Of a stretch of DNA of 64,000 nt, positions 1 to 10,033 are shown one piece after another (the stretch's first letter is position 1; every line of letters starts with the position of its first letter). The notes under the pieces were generated by a model that saw nothing but the letters and a program-made list of their open reading frames with translations, made no database searches and had not been told where the DNA came from. This DNA is from Bartonella sp. DB5-6 (GTDB lineage Bacteria; Pseudomonadota; Alphaproteobacteria; Rhizobiales; Rhizobiaceae). A program made the translations under genes and the position numbers. Where the stretch lies: assembly GCF_000278115.1 (NCBI RefSeq), contig NZ_JH725115.1, forward strand, positions 124,001 through 188,000, written 5' to 3'.

Positions 1-742
1 TTTCAAAATCTTCAACAAAGATATGGGGAGCAGAAAATCCATTGTCCAAAATTAGTTGATTAATTCCTATAAATTGACGGATATCTTTTGCAAGGCGTGT
101 CATTGTTACGTAAGAGAGATCTGTATTTTGTTCCATTTGCATGATTGGCGCATTCATAAGAACTTCTTGATAGTTTCCATCATCCAAAAGTTCATAGGTG
201 CGAGCAGAGGCATCTCCAGCTAAAAAACGGCGATGAATATGACTACGGTTATGGGCTTTTAAAAATGTGCGAATTGCAAAAGATCTCTGTAGACGCTCAA
301 TAGAATGTTGTGCTGATTTAAGAATCACACGACGCCCACAGCCTTCATGCTGTAAAGTAATTGCAAAGGTAGCAGGCCCTAAAATATCAGCCCCTTTTTC
401 TGGCCATTCAATGAGTAAAATTCTTTGTTCACGTTCTTCATGAAGTCCTAATTCATCAATTTCTTCTTCCATAGAAAGACGATAAAGATCAACATGAAGA
501 ACATCAAATTGTGGAAGCTGATAGCTTTGAACAAGAGTGAAAGTAGGACTTGGAACATCTAGAGTATTGTCGTTGGCAAGTGTATAAATGATTTCTCGTG
601 CGATGGTTGATTTTCCTGTTCCAAGATCACCTTGCAGCGTTACAATATCACCTAGCTTTAAAGCGAGGGCTAGATCTTGCGCGAAAAACTTGGTTGCTTC
701 TTCATTTTCAAGAAAAAAATTAAAATGCATTGTGAGTTCCAT
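1..742 (-). CDS. tsaE: TsaE ATPase fused to an AmgK-like sugar/aminoglycoside-type kinase, partial
   Basis: The gene starts at 742 and runs off the left edge, leaving about 247 codons. Residues 1-150 are a TsaE (YjeE) P-loop ATPase, which works with TsaB/TsaD to make threonylcarbamoyl-adenosine on tRNA. The Walker A motif GDLGTGKS lies at residues 38-45, and the family's PSPTFTLV and HVDLYRL blocks follow. From about residue 170 the protein continues into an aminoglycoside-phosphotransferase-like domain (FLAGDASARTYELLDD). That resembles AmgK, the anomeric kinase of N-acetylmuramate recycling, which in many alphaproteobacteria is fused to TsaE and precedes murU. A second in-frame ATG at 730 is possible. 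It lies 41 bp downstream of divL on the same strand, so co-transcription is likely. The kinase's catalytic core is outside the window. Confidence 0.88.
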   Translation of the reverse strand, partial: MELTMHFNFFLENEEATKFFAQDLALALKLGDIVTLQGDLGTGKSTIAREIIYTLANDNTLDVPSPTFTLVQSYQLPQFDVLHVDLYRLSMEEEIDELGLHEEREQRILLIEWPEKGADILGPATFAITLQHEGCGRRVILKSAQHSIERLQRSFAIRTFLKAHNRSHIHRRFLAGDASARTYELLDDGNYQEVLMNAPIMQMEQNTDLSYVTMTRLAKDIRQFIGINQLILDNGFSAPHIFVEDFE

Positions 743-783
743 AAAATGAACGAGAAAAAATTATGTAATGATAAAGAACGAGA

Positions 784-3249
784 TTAAAAAACTTTGTCTC
801 CTTTAGGAATTGGAAAAAAACATTTAACCGTTGTTCCTTGTCCCGTTCCTGTGAGAATTTCAACGTGACCACCATGGAGTTCAACAAAGCTTTTGACAAG
901 GGAAAGTCCAAGACCTGCTCCTGCACGTCCACCATGATGTGAATAAGAAGAAAAACGTTTGAAAATGCGATCAAGAATATCTTCAGGAATATCAGATCCC
1001 TCATTGTGGACACTAAAGACGACGTTATTATCTTGTTCATCAACACAAAATTCAATTGTGCTTGCTTCTGCTGCGAAATTAATCGCGTTACTCAGAACAT
1101 TAACAAAGATTTGATGCAAACGTGTGGCATCAGCAAAAATAAAATTTAAAGAGGGAGAAATTTGTTGTAGAAGTGTAATATGGCGTCCGTTAAGGCGCTC
1201 TTCTACACGTGCTACTGCGTGTATCATAGCATTGGCAATATTAACCGGCTGTATGTCCAACTCCATGATACCAGCATCAAGGGTTGCAAGATCAAGAATA
1301 TCATTAACAATATTCAAAAGAGTGCCTGATTCTGAATGAATGTGCCCAAGATATTCTTTTTGACGTTCATTGATAGAGCCAAAAATTTGATCACGTAAAA
1401 TATCGGAAAACCCTATAATATTGGTAAGAGGTGTGCGTAATTCATAGGAAACATGTTGGACAAATTCATTACGCAAACGATCAGCACTTTCTAAGGCTTC
1501 ATTTTTTTCTTGAAGAGCACGCGCAACATGGACGGTGTCCGTAACATTAACGAAAGTGAGCATCGTTTGCCCATTGGGGAGTGGGACCAATGTGTAGTCA
1601 ATAATCATTTCATTTTTGAGATCCATACGACCTGAATATGTGTCACGTTTTTCAGCAAAACCTGTAATAAATTTGGCAAATTGATCCCATTCTGACCCCG
1701 TGCATAGAGCTGAACAATGGCTTTGTAATTGTGTGATATGGGTACCTTCTACCGATAAATTATAGGGAAGAGACCATAATTTAGACAAAGCTGGATTCGA
1801 TAAACGCAGACGCCCATCAGTGCCAAAAACCACGACTCCTTCTGAAAGTTTATCAAGTGTTTCGCCTTGTATTTTAATGAGTGTGTTATAGCGTCGTTCA
1901 AGATCAATTTTTTCTGTGAGATTTTCGTAAAGCCAAGTGACGCCTCCTTGTGGATGAGGACTGGAAATAACACATACCGTGCGCCCGTCAGGAAGATTCC
2001 AAATTTGTTGATTCGATTCTGTTTGCCGATAGGCTTTAAAAAGTTCTTCTTTCCACGCGCGCCAATCAGGATGTTCCGCAAGGAGTCCTTTTTCACGCAA
2101 GTGTTCAAGAAGCAATGTATGGCTTGGTTTACTTTCTAGAAAAGAACTCTCCAACGGCCATAAAATTTTAAAAGCCTGATTACAAAATTTTAATTTTTGA
2201 TTTGTATCAAAAATGGCTACAGCTGTTGAGATTTGATCAAGTGTCTCACAATGGCTTTGAAGAACGCGCCTCAGTTCATTGGCAAGATTTTCATATGCGC
2301 TGTCATCACGGGCAAAAGCTGCCATTCCTTCTTCTGTTGTAATCCGTGTGAGGTAAAAACAGTGCCGTTCCCCATCAATGACGGTATGAACGTGCTCTTG
2401 AAAAATCGTTTCTATTTCATCTGTTTTAGGTTGTGTTGTTTCATTAAAAAGATCAATGACTTCATTGTTGCTTTCTCTAAAGTTTGTCATTTCTTTAAAG
2501 GCGCGATTGATAAAGCAAACCTTCCCCTCACAATCTCGTATCCATACAGGTTCTTGTATACGATCAAGAAGATTGCGCTGTATTCTCAGTTCGGTGAGAA
2601 TTGTGGCTATATCTTTCTGTAAACGAGCATTTTCGCTCTGTTGTGTTGAAATATCTTGAAAGCGTGCAATGGCTGCTGTTCCGGCGATTATCCCTGTAAC
2701 TTGTAACAGCATATTGTTTGTGGTGGTGATGGAAAGTTCAAAAGGGTGAGAGTTGTAACGCAATTGCGTTAATGCGTAGTCAAGTTCTCGGCTTGAGTTT
2801 TCTTCAAGCCATAAGTTAAAATGCTGAAAGTCTTCCTGATGAATTCCTGCTTTTTGTAATACGGGAATATTACCAACTACACGGGGTGAAGCCGTTGGAT
2901 TTTCCCAAATAAGAAGAGATTGTCCAGTTTCTTCTAAAAGCCACTCATAATATCGAAGTTTTTCAGAACAGTCTGCTTGAAATACCTTCAAAGGCTTTTG
3001 TGAAGCTTTTTTTACGCGCATAATAATAGCCATACACATAAGGAGTAAGGCACAAGAAATTCCTCCGCAGAGCGCTAAAAGAAGCCATGGTCCATCTGGC
3101 AAAGTGAAGGTAGGTGGTAGATGCATTTCCAATGACAGAGCAACAGCGCACGTTGGAGAAAAAAGGAAAAAAAAGCAAAAGAGATGAGTACAGACTCGGA
3201 TCATTTTTTGAGCTTTTTCTTTGGGGGTAATATCACCAAAGTTGAGCAC
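784..3249 (-). CDS. divL: DivL-type multi-PAS sensor pseudo-histidine kinase
   Basis: An 821-residue membrane-anchored kinase-like protein. Hydrophobic segments lie at about 22-38 and 53-76, PAS-like regions span roughly 100-570, a dimerisation helix starts near 590 and a HATPase domain covers about 700-815. In the H-box the usual phospho-accepting histidine is replaced by tyrosine: VSYELRTPL, with Tyr602. That substitution is the hallmark of Caulobacter DivL, which controls CckA-CtrA signalling and asymmetric division. The N-box has NVLSNAINFA. The G1 box reads NEGSDIP instead of DxGxG, so ATP binding may be altered. The GTG start at 3249 has an AGGA 9 nt upstream; an ATG at 3204 is an alternative. 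Its position between ahcY and tsaE matches rhizobial relatives. Confidence 0.88.
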   Translation of the reverse strand: MLNFGDITPKEKAQKMIRVCTHLFCFFFLFSPTCAVALSLEMHLPPTFTLPDGPWLLLALCGGISCALLLMCMAIIMRVKKASQKPLKVFQADCSEKLRYYEWLLEETGQSLLIWENPTASPRVVGNIPVLQKAGIHQEDFQHFNLWLEENSSRELDYALTQLRYNSHPFELSITTTNNMLLQVTGIIAGTAAIARFQDISTQQSENARLQKDIATILTELRIQRNLLDRIQEPVWIRDCEGKVCFINRAFKEMTNFRESNNEVIDLFNETTQPKTDEIETIFQEHVHTVIDGERHCFYLTRITTEEGMAAFARDDSAYENLANELRRVLQSHCETLDQISTAVAIFDTNQKLKFCNQAFKILWPLESSFLESKPSHTLLLEHLREKGLLAEHPDWRAWKEELFKAYRQTESNQQIWNLPDGRTVCVISSPHPQGGVTWLYENLTEKIDLERRYNTLIKIQGETLDKLSEGVVVFGTDGRLRLSNPALSKLWSLPYNLSVEGTHITQLQSHCSALCTGSEWDQFAKFITGFAEKRDTYSGRMDLKNEMIIDYTLVPLPNGQTMLTFVNVTDTVHVARALQEKNEALESADRLRNEFVQHVSYELRTPLTNIIGFSDILRDQIFGSINERQKEYLGHIHSESGTLLNIVNDILDLATLDAGIMELDIQPVNIANAMIHAVARVEERLNGRHITLLQQISPSLNFIFADATRLHQIFVNVLSNAINFAAEASTIEFCVDEQDNNVVFSVHNEGSDIPEDILDRIFKRFSSYSHHGGRAGAGLGLSLVKSFVELHGGHVEILTGTGQGTTVKCFFPIPKGDKVF

Positions 3250-3288
3250 GGTGCGTTTTCCTTTTTTCTTTTAACTGAGGGAAACGTT

Positions 3289-4686
3289 TTAATAACGGTA
3301 ATGATTTGGTTTATAGGGTCCTTGTGGTGTAACTCCAATATAAGCGGCCTGTTCTTCTGATAAAACGCTTAATTTTATTCCTAACCGATCAAGGTGAAGA
3401 CGCGCAACTTTTTCATCAAGGTGCTTTGGCAAAACAGCTACTTCATTTTTGTAATGTTCTGAACGGGTAAAGAGTTCAATTTGCGCTAAAACTTGATTGG
3501 TAAATGAAGCTGACATGACAAAAGAAGGATGTCCAGTAGCATTACCGAGGTTAAGTAAACGCCCTTCAGAGAGCAAAATAATGCGTTTCCCATCAGGAAA
3601 AGTGATCATATCAACTTGTGGCTTAATATTCATCCATGGCAAATTTCTAAGAGCTGCTACTTGGATTTCGTTATCAAAATGGCCAATGTTTCCAAGGATG
3701 CACATATCTTTAACTTGTCGCATATGATCTAATCGTACAATATCTTTATTGCCCGTTGTTGTGATGATAATATCAGCACTGGAGGCGGCATCATCTAAGT
3801 TAACAACTTCATAGCCATCCATAGCTGCTTGAAGGGCGCAGATGGGATCAATTTCTGTTACTTTAACGCGAGCACCAGCACCTGAAAGAGAGGCTGCTGA
3901 ACCTTTACCCACATCACCATAACCACAGACAATGGCAATCTTACCAGCTATCATAACGTCTGTTGCACGTCGAATGCCGTCTACTAGTGATTCTTTACAT
4001 CCATATTTATTATCAAATTTTGATTTAGTGACACTATCATTGACGTTAATGGCTGGGAAAGGCAAAAGCCCTTCATTTTGCAATTGATAAAGGCGTTGTA
4101 CACCCGTTGTTGTTTCTTCGCTTACACCTTTGATTGCTGCACGCTGGCGTATGAAAAATCCTGGTGTAGCATCCATACGTTTTTGGATTTGTTTGAAAAA
4201 AATCCCCTCTTCTTCTGTTTTTGGGTGAGATAGAATATCTTTATTTTCTTCTGCACAGCATCCCATCAAAATATAGTGTGTAGCATCAGATCCATCATCT
4301 AAGATAAGATTGGAGGGATTGCCATCAGGCCATTGGAAAATTGCATCTATATAAGTCCAATATTCTTCCAGTGTTTCACCTTTAACTGCGAAAACAGGAG
4401 TACCTGTGGCTGCAATAGCCGCTGCTGCGTGGTCTTGCGTGGAAAAAATATTGCTAGAACTCCAGCGTATATCGGCACCGATCGCTTTTAATGTCTCAAT
4501 CAAAACAGCTGTTTGAATTGTCATGTGCAATGAACCAGAAATACGTGCTCCACACAAAGGCTGGCTAGAAGAAAACTCTTCACGGCAAGCCATTAAACCA
4601 GGCATTTCAGTTTCAGCAATATCAAGTTCTTTACGCCCATAGGCAGCAAGCGCGATATCTTTGACAACATAATCTAGAGTTGCCAT
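3289..4686 (-). CDS. ahcY: Adenosylhomocysteinase
   Basis: S-adenosylhomocysteine hydrolase, a cytosolic NAD-dependent enzyme that splits SAH into adenosine and homocysteine and so relieves product inhibition of methyltransferases. The 465 residues include the roughly 40-residue insert of the long bacterial/plant subtype (around [19 protein letters not shown]). The active-site block [16 protein letters not shown] supplies the catalytic Lys and Asp, [10 protein letters not shown] is the NAD-binding loop, and the protein ends in the conserved PYKPNHYRY tail. The ATG at 4686 has AAGGA 7 nt upstream. It lies 39 bp upstream of divL on the same strand and is probably the first gene of an ahcY-divL-tsaE unit, since about 775 gene-free bases precede it. 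Confidence 0.97.
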   Translation of the reverse strand: MATLDYVVKDIALAAYGRKELDIAETEMPGLMACREEFSSSQPLCGARISGSLHMTIQTAVLIETLKAIGADIRWSSSNIFSTQDHAAAAIAATGTPVFAVKGETLEEYWTYIDAIFQWPDGNPSNLILDDGSDATHYILMGCCAEENKDILSHPKTEEEGIFFKQIQKRMDATPGFFIRQRAAIKGVSEETTTGVQRLYQLQNEGLLPFPAINVNDSVTKSKFDNKYGCKESLVDGIRRATDVMIAGKIAIVCGYGDVGKGSAASLSGAGARVKVTEIDPICALQAAMDGYEVVNLDDAASSADIIITTTGNKDIVRLDHMRQVKDMCILGNIGHFDNEIQVAALRNLPWMNIKPQVDMITFPDGKRIILLSEGRLLNLGNATGHPSFVMSASFTNQVLAQIELFTRSEHYKNEVAVLPKHLDEKVARLHLDRLGIKLSVLSEEQAAYIGVTPQGPYKPNHYRY

Positions 4687-5462
4687 TCGTTATTCCTTTA
4701 AAATCAGTTTTTGCAAGACGGTAGGAGAAATTAAAAAAAAATGCAAGTGAAGTGAATAGAAAGGTTTTTTTTACTTAGAAAAAATTTTTAAATTCTCAGA
4801 AATTTTATACAATAAACACGCTTTATTTATTGCGCAATGCTGATACCAGCAGGCTACAAAAAGCACATGCAAGGTTTTCTTAATGAACAAAGTTTACCGG
4901 TATTCGTTCATTTTTTAACTGTTAAGAGGATAAGGTGACAAAGAGAACAGCTATCAGATTCGGCATTCTGAAAAGAAAGAGAGACATATCTATTTTTTCA
5001 ATATAGCTGTACTCTCTTTTGCGGAGTAAGAAATTAATTCAGATGTGAAAAATATATACACTCATGAAGAATAGCATGTCGTTGTGCTGTTCATTCGCGT
5101 ATTTGTTTTAAAGAAACATATCTCATTGCTCTTGATTTCATTTTTTAGCACTACCTATAATGGTATAATGCAAAATGCATTGGATATCATCTCCTTTAAC
5201 TTATACTTGTAAAATAACAAGCCAGAACTATTATCATATTTTTGACTTCCTCTGTCACATTTGCTCCTGTATTAAGGCGGTTTTATAGCGTGCATATTTA
5301 GTCTTGGCTTTTTCTTGTTATGTATACAAGTGAGTGTTTTTTCTGATTCAGAAAGCGATGATTCGAGAAAATATTAACTATCTTCTGTGTACACATTTCA
5401 GTATAGAAAAACAATAAATTATCATTATAAATCAATATATTAAATAATTTTAGGCATATACA
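4687..5462. other. Gene-free stretch upstream of ahcY
   Basis: About 775 AT-rich bases without a credible reading frame. I see no SAH riboswitch, tRNA or terminator. In related rhizobia ptsH would sit directly upstream of ahcY, so this may be one edge of an old rearrangement; that is inference. A small interrupted palindrome (cttgt ... acaag) occurs near 5314-5330 without obvious meaning. Confidence 0.6.
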
Positions 5463-6461
5463 CTAAGCTGGAAAATTTTTGGAAAATTGGCCATGTGGAC
5501 GAAATCGCCAGAGATAACTAGGTAAGAGTGCAGCCATTGCTCTGGGGACAATTCCTACTCCCTCTAAAGTGTATCCGTTTTCTATCGCTGCTTGAGAGAC
5601 AACATTATCTATTTGTAGGAAACGTATTTGATCGGCCGTTAACAATGTGGGCACGAAGGGTAATTTACCGATAATTCCCAAAAGATTTCCAATCAACAGT
5701 CCGGTAAAAAGAGGCATGGGTAGAGTTGTCTTTTTGCGATGAATAATTTGAAATATACTTTTAAGGACATTTTGGAATGTCATAATTTGTGGGCCACCAA
5801 GATCATAGATTTTTCCAAAGGTAACATGCTCCTCTAAAGCGCGTACAACAAATTCCGCGATATCACCTACATACACGGGTTGCAATTTACTTTGTCCACC
5901 ACCAAAAAGGGGCATGATTGGTAAAAAACGTGATAAGTCTGCTAAGGTATTAAAGAAACAATCCTCTGGTCCAAAGATAACAGATGGGCGCATAATAATC
6001 GCTTGAGGATGCTTATTTTGAACGATTTGTTCACCCATAAATTTGACACGTGCATAAAGACATGAAGCACGTTGATTGGCAACAAGTGTTGACATGTAAA
6101 TAAGTGGAATGCCGGCTTTTGCTGCTAATTCAGAAACATTTTGCGTACCTTCAGTTTGTATTTTTTGAAAGTTTGACTGATTTGTTTGCGCTAAGCTACC
6201 AGGAAGAAACACTGCACCATCTGCTCCAAGCAATGCGCGTGCAACAGAGGCGCGATGCTTGATATCGGTTTTAAGCATTTGGGTTTGTCCCACTTCTCCT
6301 ATTTGGAGCATGTAATAAGCTTTTTGCGGACAACGAACAGCAATGCGAACGCGATAACCCCGCTTGGTTAAAGTTTCAACAACATGCCGCCCCACAAATC
6401 CAGAGCCGCCGAAAACAGTAATAAGTTTAGGATGTTGATAAAGTGCAAAATCAAGTTGCAT
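5463..6461 (-). CDS. NDUFA9-like NAD(P)-binding epimerase-family protein
   Basis: A 332-residue extended short-chain dehydrogenase-like protein. The N-terminal dinucleotide-binding loop TVFGGSGFVGRHVV lies at about residues 15-28. The central IYMSTLVANQRASCLYARVKFMGE region resembles the active site, but the YxxxK Tyr/Lys pair is only weakly kept (YARVK). Bacterial proteins of this kind are annotated as complex I NDUFA9-subunit family and may help assemble or stabilise NADH dehydrogenase at the inner membrane; the precise role here is not shown. It lies about 43 bp downstream of folC on the same strand. Other NAD(P)-dependent sugar epimerase-like roles cannot be excluded. Confidence 0.8.
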   Translation of the reverse strand: MQLDFALYQHPKLITVFGGSGFVGRHVVETLTKRGYRVRIAVRCPQKAYYMLQIGEVGQTQMLKTDIKHRASVARALLGADGAVFLPGSLAQTNQSNFQKIQTEGTQNVSELAAKAGIPLIYMSTLVANQRASCLYARVKFMGEQIVQNKHPQAIIMRPSVIFGPEDCFFNTLADLSRFLPIMPLFGGGQSKLQPVYVGDIAEFVVRALEEHVTFGKIYDLGGPQIMTFQNVLKSIFQIIHRKKTTLPMPLFTGLLIGNLLGIIGKLPFVPTLLTADQIRFLQIDNVVSQAAIENGYTLEGVGIVPRAMAALLPSYLWRFRPHGQFSKNFPA

Positions 6462-6504
6462 GATTAAAAGGTCAATCTTTCAAAGCTCTATGAATAATCA
6501 ACTC

Positions 6505-7824
6505 CTAACATGGTGGTGTTTTGTTGTCACGTAAAATATCGCCGGCAAGGTAAAGGGAACCACCAATAAAGACAATTGCATCTTTATGCTCTGAATTAAT
6601 TTTATGTAAGACATCTTGTAGATGAGCTTGAGGGGTAGCAAAAAGTCCTACTTTCCGTGCAGATTCAGCTAAAATCGTTGGACAAATACTAGCGTTGTTG
6701 TCAGTTAATGGGATCGTATAGACTTTATCTACGAGTTTTGCTAGAGGACGGAAATAACCTACAGCGTCTTTAGTATTGAGCATACCAGCAATCATAATGA
6801 GAGGACGATTTGTTTTTTTTCTCCATTGAGTAAACTCTGCCGCAACAACTTTTCCAGCAGCGGGATTATGACCACCATCTAACCATACATCAATATTAGG
6901 GGACAGCTGATCAACCAAGTTTCCATGGGTGAGATGTTGCATCCGTGCTGGCCAGTAAATATTTTGCAAAGCATGGTTTATTGCTTGTTCTGAAAGTTGA
7001 AAACCTGCTTGATACACTGCTTTAAGAGAGGCACCCGTATTAGCAATTTGGTGAGCTCCGATAAGGTTAGGAAGTGGTAGATCCATAAGACCTTGACTAT
7101 TTTGAAATACCATACGTCCATATTCTGTGTAGCTTTGATAATCTTGATCAAACAGGAAATAAGGTGCTTTATTTTTATCCGCAAGGGTTGTTAAAAGTGA
7201 AAGCGTTTCATCATGATCTTGCTTACCGATAACCACTGGAACAGCTGGTTTGATAATTCCCCCTTTTTGAAAAGCGATTTGTGCAATTGTCTTTCCAAGA
7301 AAAGCCTCATGATCATAGTCAATGGGCATAATAAGAGATACGGCTGGTTTATTAATCACATTTGTAGCATCAAAACGCCCTCCTAACCCAACTTCTAGAA
7401 TCACTACATCAGCTGGATATGTGCTAAATAACATAAAGGCAGCTGCTGTAAAAATTTCAAAAACAGTAATCGGTTTGTCACGATTCACTTTTATAACTTC
7501 ACGAAGTGTCTCAGCCAATTGGGTCTCTGCGACCAGTTGTCCACCTCCTATTTGGCCTAGCCGACAGCGTTCATTCCAGTTTACCAGATGAGGTGAACTA
7601 TAGACATGAACGCGGTAGCCTGCGCTTTCCAGAAGAGCGCGACAAATAGCTGAAGCAGATCCTTTGCCATTTGTACCAGCAATGTGAATAACAGGTGCAA
7701 GCTTTAAATGTGGATTACCTAGACGTTCTAAAAGGTGAAGAATACGTTCTAAAGAAAGATCAAATTTTTTTGGATAGTTTTTCAGTAAATCGTCTACCAT
7801 CCTTTGTACTTGGCTTTTCTCCAT
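6505..7824 (-). CDS. folC: Bifunctional folylpolyglutamate/dihydrofolate synthase
   Basis: A 439-residue Mur-ligase-family enzyme that adds glutamate to dihydropteroate and to folates, using ATP in the cytosol. The ATP-binding loop HIAGTNGKGSA lies near residues 47-57. The family's TVFEIFTAAAF and EVGLGGRFDATN motifs follow, and WLDGGHNPAA in the C-terminal half is the Mur-ligase domain signature. The ATG at 7824 lies 4 nt after the accD stop codon, so accD-folC is a tight transcriptional unit, as in other alphaproteobacteria where trp genes often precede it. No trp genes are present here. Confidence 0.96.
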   Translation of the reverse strand: MEKSQVQRMVDDLLKNYPKKFDLSLERILHLLERLGNPHLKLAPVIHIAGTNGKGSASAICRALLESAGYRVHVYSSPHLVNWNERCRLGQIGGGQLVAETQLAETLREVIKVNRDKPITVFEIFTAAAFMLFSTYPADVVILEVGLGGRFDATNVINKPAVSLIMPIDYDHEAFLGKTIAQIAFQKGGIIKPAVPVVIGKQDHDETLSLLTTLADKNKAPYFLFDQDYQSYTEYGRMVFQNSQGLMDLPLPNLIGAHQIANTGASLKAVYQAGFQLSEQAINHALQNIYWPARMQHLTHGNLVDQLSPNIDVWLDGGHNPAAGKVVAAEFTQWRKKTNRPLIMIAGMLNTKDAVGYFRPLAKLVDKVYTIPLTDNNASICPTILAESARKVGLFATPQAHLQDVLHKINSEHKDAIVFIGGSLYLAGDILRDNKTPPC

Positions 7825-7828
7825 GCAC

Positions 7829-8749
7829 TTAAGCTACTTTTGTTGTAGAAACCGATATTTGAGAATTTGTTGAGGATGGATTGGAAGGGTTAACAGCAGC
7901 AGGATATTTCATCATCAAGCGTAAAAGGCGTGCAATGGTCGCTTTCATTTTTAAACGCGATACAACCATATCGATCATGCCATGTTCGAGCAGATATTCA
8001 CTGCTTTGAAAACCTTCTGGTAAGGTTTCACGTATGGTTTGTTGAATGACACGTGGTCCCGCAAAACCGATCATAGCACCGGGTTCGGCAATGTGAATAT
8101 CACCAAGCATGGCATAAGAAGCAGTAACACCACCGGTGGTTGGATTAGTAAGAACCACAATATAGGGGAGTTTTGCATCTTTCATCATTTCAATGGCTAC
8201 GGTTGTACGAGGCATTTGCATCAATGAAAGTGTTCCTTCTTGCATGCGTGCACCACCAGAAGCAGCAAAAAGGACTAAAGGGCGTTTTTCAGCAATCGCG
8301 GTATCAAAAGCTTTTATGATAGCTTCCCCTGAAGCCATGCCAAGAGAACCACCCATAAAAGCGAAGTCCTGAACGGTCGCTATAATCGGTAAGCCCTCTA
8401 TAGTTCCTCGTGCACTTAAAATATTGTCATCAACACCAAGTTTAGAACGATAATCTTTTAACCGGTCAATATAGCGTTTTTCATCGCGAAACTTTAAAGG
8501 GTCTGTTACAACTTTTGGATTTTCAAGAGGCGTATAAACGCCATCATCAAAAAAATGCATGAGACGATTTTTAGCGCTGATGCGCATATGATATCCAGAA
8601 GTAGGAACTACATATTGGTTCACTTCCAGATCTTTATGGAAGACCATTTCGCCACTGATAGGATCTTTAATCCATAGATTCTCTGGAATTTCACGGCGCC
8701 CCAATATAGAGTTAATTTTAGGACGAACATAATTTGTAATCCAGTTCAT
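7829..8749 (-). CDS. accD: Acetyl-CoA carboxylase carboxyltransferase subunit beta
   Basis: AccD forms the carboxyltransferase with AccA and transfers carboxyl from carboxybiotin to acetyl-CoA, making malonyl-CoA for fatty acids. The 306 residues carry the crotonase-like core ([43 protein letters not shown]). The N-terminal region that forms a four-cysteine zinc ribbon in E. coli AccD has no cysteine at all here: it reads [19 protein letters not shown]. Rhizobial AccD proteins, as I recall them, keep at least the Cys at the WIKC position, so the degenerate ribbon is carried further here. It lies directly upstream of folC. Confidence 0.95.
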   Translation of the reverse strand: MNWITNYVRPKINSILGRREIPENLWIKDPISGEMVFHKDLEVNQYVVPTSGYHMRISAKNRLMHFFDDGVYTPLENPKVVTDPLKFRDEKRYIDRLKDYRSKLGVDDNILSARGTIEGLPIIATVQDFAFMGGSLGMASGEAIIKAFDTAIAEKRPLVLFAASGGARMQEGTLSLMQMPRTTVAIEMMKDAKLPYIVVLTNPTTGGVTASYAMLGDIHIAEPGAMIGFAGPRVIQQTIRETLPEGFQSSEYLLEHGMIDMVVSRLKMKATIARLLRLMMKYPAAVNPSNPSSTNSQISVSTTKVA

Positions 8750-9313
8750 CTTTATAGCCTCTCTTTAAACATTATGCACTTTTTGCACGATTTGAAAAAT
8801 ATAGGACTTCAGTAGTCAGACTCGTTTTGCCATCTGAATAAACAAATCTATTTAATACTTTTACCAGTATACGTATAGCTCTAACTTGATTGTCTTTTAA
8901 TTTTTTATTCCAATATCACAGGTAATTATTTGCATGAAGAGTACTCCTTACAAAAAGCCTCTCAACAGATTTATAACTTACACTATTTGTTTGTTTGCTT
9001 TGATATCAAAATCCACTTTCTCTATAGGTCTGCGAATCCTTCATTTGCTTCTGATGAAAACCAATATTCGATTAACCGTTAATCCAAGTGCCTTGAAGCA
9101 AAGAAACCTTATAATAGAATACCAATAAGGCTATAATAACCCATAAAAACAAACGAATACGATAATGTGTATGTTAACAAATACCAGCACCTGAGAAAGA
9201 TTTTTTTCAAGGAGTTCCTCTGATGAGAAGAATGGGAGCGGTTTTTAAAAGTACAAAGCAAGTTCAAGACTTCTTTTTACTCATGAACTTTGTTGGGTTT
9301 TAAGTAAGTACTA
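8750..9313. other. Gene-free stretch upstream of accD
   Basis: About 560 AT-rich bases. A 64-codon plus-strand frame at 8934-9128 has no convincing ribosome binding site and no recognisable domain, so I do not call it. In many relatives the trp genes lie upstream of accD; no readable remnant of them is visible here. Confidence 0.5.
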
Positions 9314-10033
9314 CTATTTTTGTGTGATGCATACGGTGATCTTGAGGGAAAGCATCTTGTGTAAGTGCGTCATAAAGGCGGCAGCGAAAAGTGGTGTCGC
9401 TAAATTAAGAATGGGAATTGAAACAAAAAGCGCAATCAACAATCCTGCACCAAAAACTGTTGTGTAATGGGTGTGTAAAAAAGCATGCGCTTCTTGTTCG
9501 GATCGAAAACGATAAGCAGCAAACACAAAGTATTCACGGCCAAGCAAGTAGCCGTTAATAACATAAAAGGCAATCAAATTGATACCTGGCACAAAAAACA
9601 AAAGAAGAGCGATTCCATTACCGAAAAGGCTTAAAATAACAAATTTAAAGGAGAGAATGAGAGAACGCCCAAACAATAGAGAATGTCCAATAGGCTCGTT
9701 TGGATAATCTTCTTTTTCAATAATTTCAGCAGCAGAATCAATAAAAAAACCACCAATCATAGCTGTGATTGGAGCGATCAAAAAAGCCATCAGCAAAGCC
9801 AAGCCAAGATTAAAAATGATAAGCATGCCCAATCCCAACCATCCTGCCCAACTTGGTAAACTGGGAAAAAAATAAGCAATCCAAGGCCAAAAGTAGGATA
9901 CAAAAAGTTGATGCACACATAACCATAGAATGATAAGCACAAAAACAGTAATTCCTAAAGCTTTCAATATCATAGTGCGATATTGTGGGGTAAGAAGACG
10001 TTGTAAAGCGCGATAAGCAGCAGTAAAAATCAT
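9314..10033 (-). CDS. EI24/CysZ-family integral membrane protein
   Basis: A 239-residue protein with several hydrophobic segments (for example around LGITVFVLIILWLCV, LGLGMLIIFNLGLALLMAFLI, FGNGIALLLFFVPGINLIAFYVINGYLL read in parts, and the C-terminal AGLLIALFVSIPILNLATPL). The GREYFVFAAYRF segment is typical of the EI24 (Pfam) family that includes CysZ. E. coli CysZ transports sulfate, but no cysteine biosynthesis genes are nearby, so the substrate is unknown. I chose the ATG at 10033 (MIFTAAYRALQRLL). The frame stays open to 10159, but the extra residues look unlike the family's start. Confidence 0.8.
   Translation of the reverse strand: MIFTAAYRALQRLLTPQYRTMILKALGITVFVLIILWLCVHQLFVSYFWPWIAYFFPSLPSWAGWLGLGMLIIFNLGLALLMAFLIAPITAMIGGFFIDSAAEIIEKEDYPNEPIGHSLLFGRSLILSFKFVILSLFGNGIALLLFFVPGINLIAFYVINGYLLGREYFVFAAYRFRSEQEAHAFLHTHYTTVFGAGLLIALFVSIPILNLATPLFAAAFMTHLHKMLSLKITVCITQK

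Noticed and set aside
4687-5462. SAH riboswitch upstream of ahcY
   Set aside because: No GC-rich conserved core or pseudoknot arms could be found; the region is AT-rich and unstructured by eye.
8934-9128. 64-codon plus-strand frame in the gap upstream of accD
   Set aside because: No ribosome binding site of note, no recognisable domain, low-complexity hydrophobic sequence; typical of chance frames in AT-rich DNA.
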